A DNA stretch of 64,000 bases from Bufo bufo. Lineage: Eukaryota; Chordata; Amphibia; Anura; Bufonidae. A model generated the notes under the pieces. That model was not told where the DNA came from, ran no database searches, and saw nothing but the letters and a program-made list of their open reading frames with translations. Position 1 is the stretch's first letter. Each line of letters starts with the position of its first letter. This document shows positions 52,669 to 63,704 of the stretch, piece after piece. The translations under genes were made by a program, and so were the position numbers. Location of the stretch: assembly GCF_905171765.1 (NCBI RefSeq), contig NC_053390.1, forward strand, positions 507,955,444 through 508,019,443. The letters run 5' to 3'.

Positions 52669-52672
52669 TTAA

Positions 52673-52840
52673 AGAGCTCTTATAGTTTTCATCAAGTTAA
52701 CTTTACTCAACTCTACGAAAAAGGACTCCAGTGAAAGTTTCAGGTATTTGTTAAAATTCAATTATGACACACTTATGCTGATATACTGCCGCCTACATTC
52801 CAAAATAGATTTTGAGTATCCTTTAAATGGGTTGCCCTGG
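52673..52840. other. Unique-looking spacer ending in the LINE target site
   Basis: About 150 bp with no recognisable repeat or gene; it ends with TAAATGGGTTGCCCTGG (52824-52840), the 5' copy of the LINE target duplication. Confidence 0.7.
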
Positions 52841-52944
52841 GGGGGGCGGAGCTAACCAATGGCCGGGTAAGACGTGCTTTACCTCGGCTCCCGACCGACT
52901 CCAACTTTACAGCCTGACAGGACACCATCCGCTTCGCTGACCAC

Positions 52945-54207
52945 ATGACAGGTCGCAGGAGGAGACCCACATCGACGCCCGCTCCGACACGCCGCAAAAC
53001 GGGAGCGATTTCCCGCTTCTTCGTCCCTTCCAGCCAGACAGACGCTTACCGAGGGGAAGACAATTCTCCCAAGATGGCGGCTAGACAGGTTAGAGCGGCG
53101 TCCCCCACGCACCATGAAGACTCAGGCCCACAAGCCCCAGAGTCACCGCAGCAGCTGAGGGGTACACCTACCGGTTCGCCGGCATCCTATGCTGCGGCAG
53201 CAAGCTCCGGCTCGTCGGCGGCTTCATCTCCGCCATATACAGGGTCGTCCTCAGCAGCACCTCAGGGACATTCTTCTAGAGGTCGCTGTTCCCAGACCTC
53301 GATCTTGGAGTCAGGGGCATCCATAACCCCACAGAGAGAGGATGAGGACTGGGATTGGAAGGTTCACCTCAAATCCCTCCCCACCAGGCATGAAATAGAT
53401 GCCTTATTTTCCAGGCTGGAAACTTCTCATAAAAGAGATATGGAGGCCTTGCAGCATGACTTGAAGCAGGTGGGTCAGAGGGTGGAGGAGGCAGAATCCA
53501 TGCAGGAGCAAGTACTGGGGGTCCTGGAGTCACACCAACAAGTCATCCAGACACACTCTGCTCAGATCCAAGATATCATCACACATCTGGACGATATTGA
53601 AAATAGAAATAGGAGGAATAACCTACGCATTAGGGGCCTTCCTGAAGATATTTTACCACAAGATCTTGAGAAATGGGCCACTTCCTTCTTCAATACATTG
53701 ATGTCCAGAGAACCAGGACAATCTCTTGAAATAGATCGTATCCACAGAGCCCTTGGTCCTAAACTAAGCGATCCTAATCGCCCCAGAGATGTCATATGCC
53801 GTATACATTTCTTTAAAGATAAAGAGGCCATCTTGAAAGCTGCCAGATCTGCAAGCAAAATCATGCATGCTGACAAAGAAGTCATCATTCTACAGGATCT
53901 AGCCAGGCGTACCTTGCAGCTACGCAAAGCACTGAAACCGTTACTGACAGCACTCAAAGCCAAGGACATTCCTTACAGATGGGGATATCCATTTCAATTG
54001 TCCGCTACTAAAGAAGGGAGGTCAGCTGTATTCAGATCCCTTGATGACCTCGCCAACCTCTGTGCAGCGTTTGATATCCCGCTTTTGGAGTTGCCGGATT
54101 GGCCTAGTCCGAAGCAACCCATTCCCATCCCACAGAGGGAAAGATGGCAGACGACCTCACCTAAGCAGAAGAGGATCTCTAGACGTGAGCCTAACCCTAA
54201 CGATTGA
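52945..54207 (+). CDS. LINE ORF1 protein (L1 ORF1p-like, 420 aa)
   Basis: RNA-binding chaperone that coats the LINE transcript. ATG at 52945 opens a basic N-terminus (MTGRRRRPTS), followed by a Ser/Ala/Pro-rich low-complexity stretch to about residue 130, a heptad-like coiled coil at about 150-220 (trimerisation) and the hallmark ENRNRRNNLRIRGLPE at 219-234, which begins the RRM-like domain. The C-terminal domain (LKAKDIPYRWGYPFQL near 340-355) matches the usual L1 ORF1 layout. It is somewhat longer than mammalian ORF1p because of the N-terminal extension. Frame intact. An in-frame ATG at 53074 (MAARQVRA) is an alternative start. Confidence 0.9.
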   Translation: MTGRRRRPTSTPAPTRRKTGAISRFFVPSSQTDAYRGEDNSPKMAARQVRAASPTHHEDSGPQAPESPQQLRGTPTGSPASYAAAASSGSSAASSPPYTGSSSAAPQGHSSRGRCSQTSILESGASITPQREDEDWDWKVHLKSLPTRHEIDALFSRLETSHKRDMEALQHDLKQVGQRVEEAESMQEQVLGVLESHQQVIQTHSAQIQDIITHLDDIENRNRRNNLRIRGLPEDILPQDLEKWATSFFNTLMSREPGQSLEIDRIHRALGPKLSDPNRPRDVICRIHFFKDKEAILKAARSASKIMHADKEVIILQDLARRTLQLRKALKPLLTALKAKDIPYRWGYPFQLSATKEGRSAVFRSLDDLANLCAAFDIPLLELPDWPSPKQPIPIPQRERWQTTSPKQKRISRREPNPND

Positions 54208-54676
54208 CTGTTGGGATATTCTCGCTCACCCACCTGAGGGGACCTACACCCTCCTGTTGCCTTTATTGTTCTATACTGTTATAGAAATTATGTGCATACC
54301 ATTTTCTTATGTATAGGTCTCCTAGACCTATACACACACCTGTCCTGTTATATATTCAGCAAATGTTATTCCTGCGTTATTATAAGTTGGAGTCCAGTAA
54401 GGAGACGGTTGGTCCTTGCTTTCTCCCCACCCCACTTAGGGACCGCAGCACACACCGCTGCGAAAGACCTCAGTCGTCACCTAGCACCCTTGGAACCGAC
54501 GATGTTGGTTCTTCCAAATAAGATTTATATGCTTTATATGTGCACTGCTCTGTGTTTAATTGTTCCCCTTGTGGTCTTCCCTCCCTTATGTGTCTTTCCC
54601 CATACCCCTACTACATTTCTGATAGTATTGACAGAATCTGGGAGATTATGCTTCCCTCTCACTAATATTCCTCAAA

Positions 54677-55534
54677 ATGGCACCCATATCGTTTTGCACT
54701 TTTAATGTCAGGGGTTTCAATAAACCCGAGAAGCGAAGTCAGATTTTATACAACCTCCATAAGAAGAGAGTTATGATTGCTATGATTCAGGAGACTCACT
54801 TTAAAGCAGGCGCCGTTCCCAAATATGCCAACCGTTATTATCAGAATTGGTTTCATGGTCCTAATCCCACTAGCAGATCAGGGGGAGTCTCTATAGGACT
54901 CCACAAATCATTTAGCCATACAGTTTTATCCTCTGAGATAGACCTAAAGGGCAGGTTTGTTTTCATTAAGCTCTCTGTGGATCATTCTGTTATAACTGTA
55001 GCTAATGTCTATTTTCCTAACCAGGGACAAACAACTTTTGGATCCAAGATCCTGAAAAAACTATCCAAATTTGCAGATGGTTCCCCGATCATACTTGGAG
55101 GCGATTTCAACCTTGTGATGGACCCACTGCTGGACTCCTCATCTGGTAAGTCCTCGATCTCCCCGAGTTCTCTGCGCAGTTTTAAATCCGAGCTCATGGC
55201 ACTTCGCCTGGTGGATTTATGGCGCATTTTGCATCCAGGTGTCAGGGATTATAGCTTCCACTCTCCAATCCATAATAGTTATGGTAGACTCGATCACATC
55301 TTTATATCTCAACTGCTGGACTCTGGGCCTAAATGCTCTATTGACACTCGCCTGTGGTCTGATCATGCACCGGTGTGTGGCATTATTTCTTCCCAACCTT
55401 CTTACCCCCGGCCCTTCTCATGGAGATTGAATGATAACCTGCTATCAGATGTAGCCTGCCTAGCAGACATCCGGAAAGCTATTACCAACTTTACTAATGA
55501 TCATCTAACGGATATGACCGCCCCCCCCTATTAA
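54677..55534 (+). pseudogene. LINE ORF2, part 1: apurinic-type endonuclease
   Basis: ATG at 54677 (MAPISFCTFNVRGFNKPEKR) is the natural ORF2 start. Endonuclease residues are present: N10 in FNVRG, E39 in QETH, D143 and N145 in GGDFN, D206 in RLDHIF, and D229/H230 in SDHAP. This enzyme nicks target DNA to prime reverse transcription. The frame stops at 55532-55534, immediately after an eight-C run (55521-55528); the continuation lies one base out of phase. Typed as pseudogene for that break alone; a homopolymer sequencing error would restore it. Confidence 0.9.
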
Positions 55535-55553
55535 ATGGGAGGCCCTCAAATGC

Positions 55554-58541
55554 GTGCTTAGAGGGGTGTTTATTTCACATGGCTCCAGGTTGAAGAAGGA
55601 ACGCTCCCATAAATTGAAATCTCTTCTATCTGACCTTGCCATAAAAGAAAACCTAAACAAAAATTCCCCTACTGACCCCTTAAAATCAGACATTTCTTTA
55701 GTTCAACATCAAATATTGCAGATCCTAGACCAAAAATCATTATGTTTTAGAGATAAAATTAGACACGGGTTCTTTGAATATGGTAATAAATGTGGAAGCT
55801 GGCTAGCTAGGGCCTTACATCCCCGAACTGCTTTGACTCACGTGCCATCAATTAATACAGGTACTGGAAGCTCTGTACACAACCAAGTAGATATCACAGC
55901 GGAATTTCAATCCTATTATGCATCCTTATATAATTTACCAGCATCCGCTCTCTCACGAGAACCCCTTAGTGATGAAACTCGTGAATACATAACCCAATTT
56001 GGCCCTACACATATATCTGGCGAGGATACAGCCACGTTGGAGGATGATTTCACCCTCCCTGAACTAGAATCAGTGATCAAGAACCTGAAGAATGGGAAAT
56101 CCCCAGGCCCTGATGGATTGACCTCACGGTTCTATAATATTCTCCGAGAGGATCTTACACCCTTATTGGTTCAAACCTTTAATTCCATCTCACCAGATTG
56201 TCCATTTACACGACAGGCACTCCAGGCACATATCACAGTCATCCCCAAACCAGGCAGGGACCCAGCGTCATGCTCTAATTATAGGCCTATCTCCTTGCTC
56301 AATGTGGATCTCAAAATGTATGCCAAGCTTTTGGCTCTGAGGCTCCATTCCCACATTCCAGGTTGTATACACAAAGAGCAAGTAGGATTTGTACCTAGAC
56401 GAGAAGCCCGAGATAATACACTTAAAACGCTAGGGCTGATAGCGAGAGCACAACAAACCAAAATTCCACTATGCCTTCTCGCTGTAGACGCTGAGAAGGC
56501 GTTTGATAGGGTGAGCTGGCGGTTCCTGGAGGAGACCCTACGCCACGTTGGCCTAGGAGACAAAATGATCTATAGGATATTAGCTCTTTATTCCTCCCCT
56601 TCAGCCTGTGTTCGTGTTAATGGACTTCTTTCTGCCCCTTTTGAGATCCGGAATGGAACACGTCAAGGGTGCCCCTTGTCGCCCTTTTTATACACTCTTG
56701 TGATGGAATCCCTGGCTAATGCTCTTCGGGCAAACCCTTCCATCTCGGGTCTCAAGCTTGGTAATAAAGAGCACAAACTGTCCCTGTTCGCAGATGACCT
56801 GCTTATTTACTTAACTTCTCCCAGGATTGGCCTGCCCTCGATTCTTCGTGAATTTGATCTTTTTGGGCGCCTTAGTAACTTTAAAGTCAATGTGCAGAAA
56901 TCAGAGATTTTAAACATAAACATGCCCCAACGGGAAGCAGATTCCTTAAGGGACTCTTTCTCCTTTAAGTGGACCTCCCAACATATTAAATATTTAGGAG
57001 TACATATCCCAGCCAACTTGACACATGTTTTTAAACTTAACTATCTACCTTTGCTTAGAGCTATTGAATCCAGTTTCCATAAATGGACTTCACTCCAGAT
57101 TTCTTGGTTTGGGAGGATTAATGTGGTGAATATGGACATTTTACCGCGTCTTCTATATTTGTTTCAGACGATCCCATGTAAAATCCCTTTAACCTATTTT
57201 GCTAAGATCAGGAGAATGGTATCGGTTTTTGTATGGAAAGCACCCAGAGCTAGACTAAGTTATAGCTTAATATCTCGTTCTAAAGCTCTGGGGGGTACGG
57301 GACTACCAAATTTTAGCTCATATTATAAAGCGACAATCATGAATTGTGTGCTTGATCTATGTCACAACCGCTCTACTAAACTATGGGTAGAAATTGAGCA
57401 TGAAATGGCTCCACATTTAGCCACTGGAATCTTTTGGTTGTCCCCTACCTCCTTGAATTCATTATCTAATTCGCAATCCCCGATGCTTCTATATTCCTTG
57501 GCTAAGTCCTGGGCTAAATTTGCGGTTAAACTTGGCCTTATACATTCTCCTGGTCCTTTCACGACACTCACGGGTCATACAGATCTCCCCACAGGCTTGA
57601 GTCAACTCCCAGCTTTAGGAGACCAGAATAGACAACCAATCAAATTAATAGACATATATAAACAGAATGGTTTACTCCCTTTGGAGGATCTTTCCCACAT
57701 TATTCCTGCAGGCCCTGGGCGTTGGCTCCTCTACTTTCAGTTGCGAAGCTTCATTAAATCCCTGATACCTGGATCGCGGTCATGTCCCCCCTTAACTGAA
57801 TTTGAAAAGATGTGCACAGCGAGGTCAGCTCCTGATCATGCTATATCTCATTTATATGCCATGTTGAACTCTGGGGAGAAAGAGGACTCTTCCACGGGCA
57901 CCCAGGGAACTAAACTCAAATTCATGTCTGATTGGGAATCGGAACTGGGATCCACCTTCTCTGTAGACCAATGGTCTAGATCTCTCCTCTTCACTCACAA
58001 ATTAACTGTGTCTTGTAATTTACAGGAACTCAACTATAAAATCCTTAGCAGATGGTATAGGACCCCAGTGCGATTACACCAATTTTATCCTCAGGTTTCT
58101 GATGCATGTTGGAGATGTCTTAGTGCAAGGGGATCCATGACTCATATTTGGTGGGACTGCCCGGGTGTAGCCCCACTGTGGCGGGAGATCTTTGACTTAT
58201 ATAATTTCTTATACAAAGCTACTATTACACCCTCACCTGCGTTAGCTCTTCTATCCATGTTCTCAGGGCGGATCTCACAGATTAAGAAGGGCGCCCTCCG
58301 ATTGTTTATCCTAGCTATGAGACAGATAATTCCCCGTCAATGGAGGTCTACAGAGAGTCTTTTGAGAGTGACCTGGTCTAACACCCTGGATTCACTAGTT
58401 CATATGGAAGAATTAGGCGCTAGGGATTCAGGATCTGCTACAGCCTTTTGGGGGACTTGGGACCCATGGAATCAATTTCGTACCTCCACATCTTTCCATG
58501 ATTGGTTGACAACAGGTATTGTCCCCGGTAATAGCTCCTAA
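55554..58541 (+). pseudogene. LINE ORF2, part 2: reverse transcriptase and C-terminal domain
   Basis: The open frame after the C-run shift (no start codon of its own; coding sense begins right at 55529) has 995 codons. It contains NGKSPGPDGL, VIPKPGRDPASCSNYRPISLLN, AFDRVSWRF (first RT Asp), GTRQGCPLSPFLY and FADDLLIY with the catalytic Asp pair at about residues 411-418. A CCHC-type C-terminal knuckle CWRCLSARGSMTHIWWDC is at about 851-868. Total ORF2 with part 1 is about 1,280 residues, normal for the L1 clade. No internal stops. Confidence 0.92.
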
Positions 58542-58930
58542 ATACTACACTAAGCAGAATCTCCTATCCTATCCTATACACCCTCTCCCCCCCCCCCTTC
58601 CTTTTGTGTATGTCTTGTTTTGGTCTGTCACGTCTTGTGATGTCTTCCTTGTCTTATGTGGTTACTAGTCTGGAAGTTAGAGAATAAATGCTGTGTATGC
58701 TCTTAGATTCATCTCTGGAAGCCCCAACGGTACTAATGCTTGAAATTTTGTTCCGTAAGACTAATTATTGAATGTAATACTACCTCAGACTTATTGGTAT
58801 GTCCAGTTCTCGACCTTGTACTTTACTGTTTTGTATACTCATTGGATATATTTATACATTATTCAATTATACGATTTAATAAAATAATGATTGAACCGTA
58901 AATGGGTTGCCCTGGCAGCAATAAGATATA

Positions 58931-60499
58931 CAGTCCTGATCAAAAGTTTAAGACCACTTGAAAAATGGAAAAAAAATCTTATTTTACATTGTAGGATCTT
59001 AACAAGGTTCCAAGTAGAGCTTCAACATGCAACAAGAAGAAATGAGAGTGAGACAAAACATTTTTTGAGCATTCAATTAATTGAAAATAACTATTAAACT
59101 GAAACATGCTGTTTGTCAGCTGATCCAAATTTTAGGACCACATGCCTTTAAAAGGCCAAATCTGTGCAAAGATGTGGATTCATTGTCATTTTCTGTCAGG
59201 TAGTCACACGTTGTGATGGCAAAGGCAAAAAAAACTCTCCCTTTTTGAACGTGGTCGGGTTGTTGAACTGCATAAGCAGGGTCTCTCACAGCGCGCCATC
59301 GCTGCTGAGGTGGGACGCAGTAAGACAGTCATTTGGAATTTCTTAAATGATCCTGAGGGTTATGGAACAAAAAAGTCAAGTGGAAGACCCAAAAAAATTT
59401 CATCAGCACTGAGCCGGAGGATCCAATTGGCTGTCCGTCAAGACACTGGACGATCCTCGACCCAAATTAAGGCCCTTACTGGTGCTGACTGCAGCCCCAT
59501 AACCATCAGACGGCATCTGAGACTGAAGGGCTTCAAAAACTAAAAACTTCTTCAAAGACCTCGTCTCCTTGAACGCCACAGAACTGCTCGTTTGGACTTT
59601 GCAAGAGAGCACCAAACATGGGACATTCAAAAGGTGGAAGAAAGTTTTATTCTCTGATGAGAAAAAAATTTAACCTTGATGGTCCTGATTGTTTCCAACG
59701 TTACTGGCATGACAAGCAGATCCCACCTGAGATGTTTTCTACGCGCCACAGTGGAGGGGGCGCCATAATGGTCTGGGGTGCTTTTTCCTTCAGTGGAACA
59801 ATGGAGTTTCAGGAAGTGCAGGGGCGTCAAACGGCCGCTGGCTATGTCCAGATGTTGCAGAGAGCATTCCTCATGACTGAGGGCCCTCGTCTGTGTGGTA
59901 ACGACTGGGTTTTTCAACAGGACAACGCTACAGTACACAATGCCCGCAGGACAAGGGACTTCTTCCAAGAGGATAACATCACTCTTTTGGCCAATTCTGA
60001 GTGTTCCCCTGATCTAAATCCAATTGAGAACCTTTGGGGATGGATGGCAAGGGAAGTTTACAAAAATGGACAACAGTTCCAGACAGTAGGTGGCCTTCAT
60101 GCGGCCGTCTTCACCACTTGGAGAAATGTTCCCACTCACCTCATGGAAACGCTTGCATCAAGCATGCCGAAAACGAATTTTGGAAGTGATAAACAATAAC
60201 GGCGGAGCTACTCATTACTGAGTTCATGTTTGGAAGTTGGATTTCTGTTTTTGGGGGGGGGGGGGGGGTTAGTTTTTTTTTTGGAGATGTGGTCCTAAAC
60301 TTTTGATCAGCTGAAAAACAGCCTGTTTCAGTTTATTCGTTGTTTTCATTAAATTGAATGCTCAAAAAATGTTTTGTCTCACTCCCATTTCTTCTTGTTG
60401 CATGTTGAAGCTCTACTTGGAACCTTGTTAAGATCCAGCAATGATAAATATGATTTTTATTCCATTTTTCAAGTGGTGTTAAACGTTTGATCAGGACTT
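58931..60499 (+). mobile_element. Tc1/mariner element (family CAGTCCTGATCAAAAG)
   Basis: 1,569 bp; left end CAGTCCTGATCAAAAGTTTA, right end AAACGTTTGATCAGGACTT, flanked by TA. Inverted repeats about 200 bp, including GAGTGAGACAAAACATTTTT and its complement. It lies 15 bp after the LINE target duplication. Confidence 0.92.
59216..60199 (+). pseudogene. DD34E mariner-type transposase, broken
   Basis: After a frame slip in the A-run near 59224-59231, LFERGRVVELHKQGLSQRAI leads into the HTH region (59310 onward) and SGRPKKISSALSRR. A TAA ends the frame at 59541-59543 (FKN-stop). A further slip near 59630 precedes [13 protein letters not shown] (out-of-frame junction), then [30 protein letters not shown] and [13 protein letters not shown] with 34 residues between Asp and Glu. 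Three lesions, inactive. Confidence 0.9.
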
Positions 60500-60865
60500 T
60501 ATATGTAAAGACTTTTCAGTTTGTAATATACTATGTGTGCCTGTGTGGCGTGTAGCACTAGATCTCTACTCCAGTCATATGACTCTCTCCATTCCACAAA
60601 ACGGTCCTTCCACCAACACCACATCCATTGCTCTGCTGTTCTGTCTTTCAGTTGGGCGAGTTTCAGAACGTATCACTTACCTTACTGATTTGCATGGCGG
60701 TCAATAGTTGGTTTCAGAACCCTTCCCCCAGTCCTGGTACATGTGTTCTTTATAGAGCTTTATATAGCTAGGACGGGTGGAAGGATTCTGGCATTACCTA
60801 CTATCCGCCCACGCAATTCAGTAAGGTTGTAATGCGCTGTGAAACTCTTCGGACCAGAAAAAGGA
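60500..60865. other. Spacer before the DIRS terminus
   Basis: About 360 bp without gene or clear repeat; likely the outer part of the DIRS-like element or unique flank. Confidence 0.35.
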
Positions 60866-61217
60866 GATTTTTGTATAACTTACCAGTAAAACCTCTTTCT
60901 CGCTCTTCATTGGGGGACACAGGAACCGTGGGTATAGCTATGTCCTCTAGGAGGCGTTGACACTAGATACAGCTGTTAGCTCCTCCCCTGGCAGCTATAC
61001 CACCTCCAGCCTGGAGAGAGAGCTTCAGTTTGTGTACAAGCAGTAGGAGAAGCAAGCCAACCAAGAAAAAACATGGAACACCAACCATGCCAAAAGACCC
61101 AACGGGGTTCATACCAGCAACTGCCACAACTGTGGTCGAACAACAATACTGGGTGGGTGCTGTGTCCCCAAATGAAGAGCGAGAAAATTTTTACTGGTAA
61201 GTTATACAAAAATCTCC
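60866..61217 (-). repeat. DIRS-associated foldback terminus
   Basis: GGAGATTTTTGTATAACTTA at 60868-60887 faces its complement TAAGTTATACAAAAATCTCC at 61199-61218; between them CTCGCTCTTCATTGGGGG faces CCAAATGAAGAGCGAG. The inner motif ATTCATTGGGG-ACACAGGAACCGTGGG also occurs as a direct repeat at about 60907 and 61229. Inverted termini with internal complementary copies fit DIRS-type elements. Confidence 0.6.
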
Positions 61218-61269
61218 TTTTCTCGCCCATATTCATTGGGGAACACAGGAACCGTGGGACGTCCAAAAA

Positions 61270-62480
61270 CAGTCTACAGGAAGGGAAAAACCACAGACCC
61301 ATGGAAGCAAGCGTCCCTGCCGGCATCAAAGAAACTGCCGCCTGCAAGACCATGCGGCCAAAGGCAGCGTCCGCCGATGCATAAGTATGCACCTGGTAAA
61401 ATCGTGTGAATGTGTGTAAGACGGACCAGTAGACGCCTTACACAACTTTGCAGCCGAGCGCCATTCCTCCGAGTCCAAGAAGCGCCCACCGCACTAGTGG
61501 AGTGAGCCGTGACACTTAAGGGCGGAACCCTGCCTCGGGCGCGGTATGGTTCAGCACTTGCAGACCGATCCATCGTGCAATTGCCACTTTGGAGGCCGCC
61601 AATCCATTGCAAGGACTCTCAGGAGGGCAAAAAGGGGTGCCGTACGCCAGAAGGGACTGGAGGCTGCCAATAATGATCAGAGCCCTGACAACGTCCAATG
61701 ATGTAACTCCCTTCCGTAGGGTGTGAAGGAGAGGGACAGTGAAGGAATGACAATTTCTTCATTGATATGGAAGTCAGAGACCACCTTCGGGAGAAGAAGG
61801 AATGGGCCGGAGAGCCGTCTTATCCTTGTGAAGACCCGGGAAGGCACCCCCAACTCGAACACCTGTCTGATGGACGTGATAGTTACCAGAAAAACTACCT
61901 ACTAGGACAGGAGTCAGAGTGAGATCTCCCGCAAGGGTTCAAGGGGAGTAGACAGGAGCGCTGAGAGAACTATTTTTAGATCCCAAGGTGGTAGAGGATG
62001 GTACGGAAGAACCGCATGTGCCACTCCCAGAAGGAAGGTTTTCATGGGCACCAGAAGACGCTGGAAAAGCGATGTCCCCCAGGACAGAAGCGCCAACACC
62101 TGACCCATCAAGGAACTAAGGGCTAAACCAAGTTCCAAAGAGAGGACCGTGGGAGAGAAAAAAAACGGAGTGAGGGGATGTCAAGGCCTTACAGAAGCCC
62201 AGGAAGGACCTCCAGGTCCTACAATAGATCCTGGGCGATGCAGGCTTCCTGGCCTGAATCATAGTGCGGAGACGTCCGCCGAAAACCCTCTCCACGTCAG
62301 AATGGCGGTTTCAATCGCCACACTGTTAAACCAAAAGACCCTAATGCTGATGTAAGACCGGACCCTGTGAAGGAAGGTCGTCTGAGAGTGGCAGTGACCA
62401 AGGGACATCTCCTAGAAGGAGAACGAGGTCGGCGTACCACGCGTGACGGCCAATCCGGAGTGACTAGGAGTTGTCGGAAT
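61270..62480 (-). pseudogene. DIRS-type tyrosine recombinase, decayed
   Basis: Read on the minus strand with many frame shifts. AWRGFSADVSALMIQARKPA-like N-terminal sequence (near 62220-62310) continues as RIYCRTWRSFLGFC. KVVSDFHINEEIVIPSLSLS is at about 61750-61810, DVVRALII at about 61680-61698 and GLAASKVAIARWI at about 61565-61602. AHSTSAVGASW at about 61480-61515 has Ser in place of the conserved Arg of AHSTRA. YASADAAFGRMVLQAAV is at about 61340-61392. The order is that of DIRS YR proteins. The loss of the catalytic Arg and the repeated shifts mean it is non-functional. Confidence 0.7.
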
Positions 62481-63704
62481 GCCCTCCATCTTGATCTTCC
62501 GTGGAACCCTGGGTAGGAGGGGGAAGGGGGAAAATACGTAAAGGAGGGAGGATTTCCGCCAAGGAGATATCAGGTTGTCCACGCCGCATGCTTCCGGATC
62601 TCTTGTCCGGGAGAGAAGGTGGCAGCTGTGGTGTGGATATCGTTAGCACACCCGGGACCATAGAAGGATTCCCTGTAGAAGGAGGGATGTGGTGGGCGCT
62701 GTACTGGAGAGTGTCTGGAAATGGGAGCCACAAAACGAATACACTGTGCAATGCAGATGAGGGAAGGTAGGAACATAGGAGCTACCAAGGCTTGCGGGGT
62801 GGCTATGAACCATGAACCAGAGGGGAAAAGACAGGAGAAGAGTAGGCTAGGTCTAAGCCCATTCCCCGTCTGAGACCGGCGATATACAGATGTAGCGAGG
62901 AATTAAGTGACTGTTCTGAAAAAAAAACTCTGCCTGAGGAGGAAGCCAGGTAAGGGGAGTCACACTGTACTGCTAGCCCCATAGCTCAGCATAGGAGGGG
63001 GCACCCGCAGAGGCCACCGAATTCGGTGCTAGAAGAGTCCACCACCTGATAAAAGAGCTGTGCAGTAAGAACCAAGTATGTAGTGGTAACACAATACCGC
63101 TCCCACCGTAGTAGCCAGCGCAAAACTGAGGGGTGGGGGCCTGAGACTATCCGTGGAAGCCACGTACCATACTGCTCCAGATAAGTAGAGCTAACCTTAA
63201 AAACTCTACCTGGAAGGGCGCTGAACAGGAGCAACTGCTAAGCCAGTGCCAGGGTAGGGTCCCGAACTGAGGGGATGTTCCATTGCAACAACCACAAACT
63301 CAAGCATTAGCAAAAAACTGCACCTGTGGAGAAGAATACGCTGCAGTAGCTAAACCAGAGTGCCAGCATAACCACTTTCCCAGAGAAGGAGGAGTAGTGG
63401 ATAGAGAATACGGAGCCAGTGAAACACTCAACTCGCTGAAACGTACTCACCATATATGTGCAATGGTGTACTCCCTACGTATTGATGCGGACAATACCAT
63501 GACCGACTGGAACAATGGAGGCCCATGGAGATGGGGGTCTCTAGGACACATAAGAGATGCTAGGAAAAACCCCTGAGAAGACAGAGGATGTTATAATCAT
63601 GCGCAAAACCAGCACCAAAGGAAAGGAAGGATACAATGAGGAATAGTCACCGTGTCCACTGGTGGCACCCATATAGCACTAGAGTAAGAGTACCGGGCAC
63701 CTGC
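62481..63704 (-). pseudogene. Probable DIRS RT/RNase H remnant
   Basis: Directly upstream (minus sense) of the YR. A segment near 62480-62580 translates in alternating frames as YVFPPLPLLPRVPRKIKM and, just downstream, a TWYADLVLLLGDVPWSLPL-like block, which resembles the end of a DIRS RNase H domain. Further upstream I find only weak matches and many stops; no YxDD motif was found. The assignment rests mainly on position. Confidence 0.4.

Larger units (their letters stand above)
34286..52672 (+). mobile_element. piggyBac element inflated to 18.4 kb by nested insertions
   Basis: TTAA at 34286-34289 is followed by CGCCTTAATAACCC; the right end GGGTCCTTAAGGGG is followed by TTAA at 52669-52672. 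The two ends are inverted repeats with 11 of 14 bases matching. Inside, in plus-strand order, are a piggyBac-type 5' region with subrepeats, the transposase N-terminus (45464), the C-terminus (to 51754) and a 3' AT-rich region. Everything else is inserted: a Penelope-like repeat, two Tc1-type elements with a nested mariner, a Gmr1-like LTR element, another mariner, and a solo LTR containing a Gypsy. That both ends belong to the same original element is inference. Confidence 0.6.
52841..58898 (+). mobile_element. Full-length L1-clade LINE
   Basis: 6,058 bp between two perfect 17-bp copies of TAAATGGGTTGCCCTGG (52824-52840, 58899-58915). A short 5' UTR (104 bp, starting GGGGGGCGGAGC), ORF1, a 470-bp gap, ORF2 and a 340-bp 3' UTR follow. 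AATAAA is at 58878-58883 and the element ends AATGATTGAACCG without a poly(A) tail. The only obvious coding lesion is one frame offset in ORF2. Confidence 0.95.

Noticed and set aside
60976..61392. 138-codon minus-strand frame as an independent gene
   Set aside because: Its first part is the end of the DIRS recombinase and the remainder reads through the foldback terminus.
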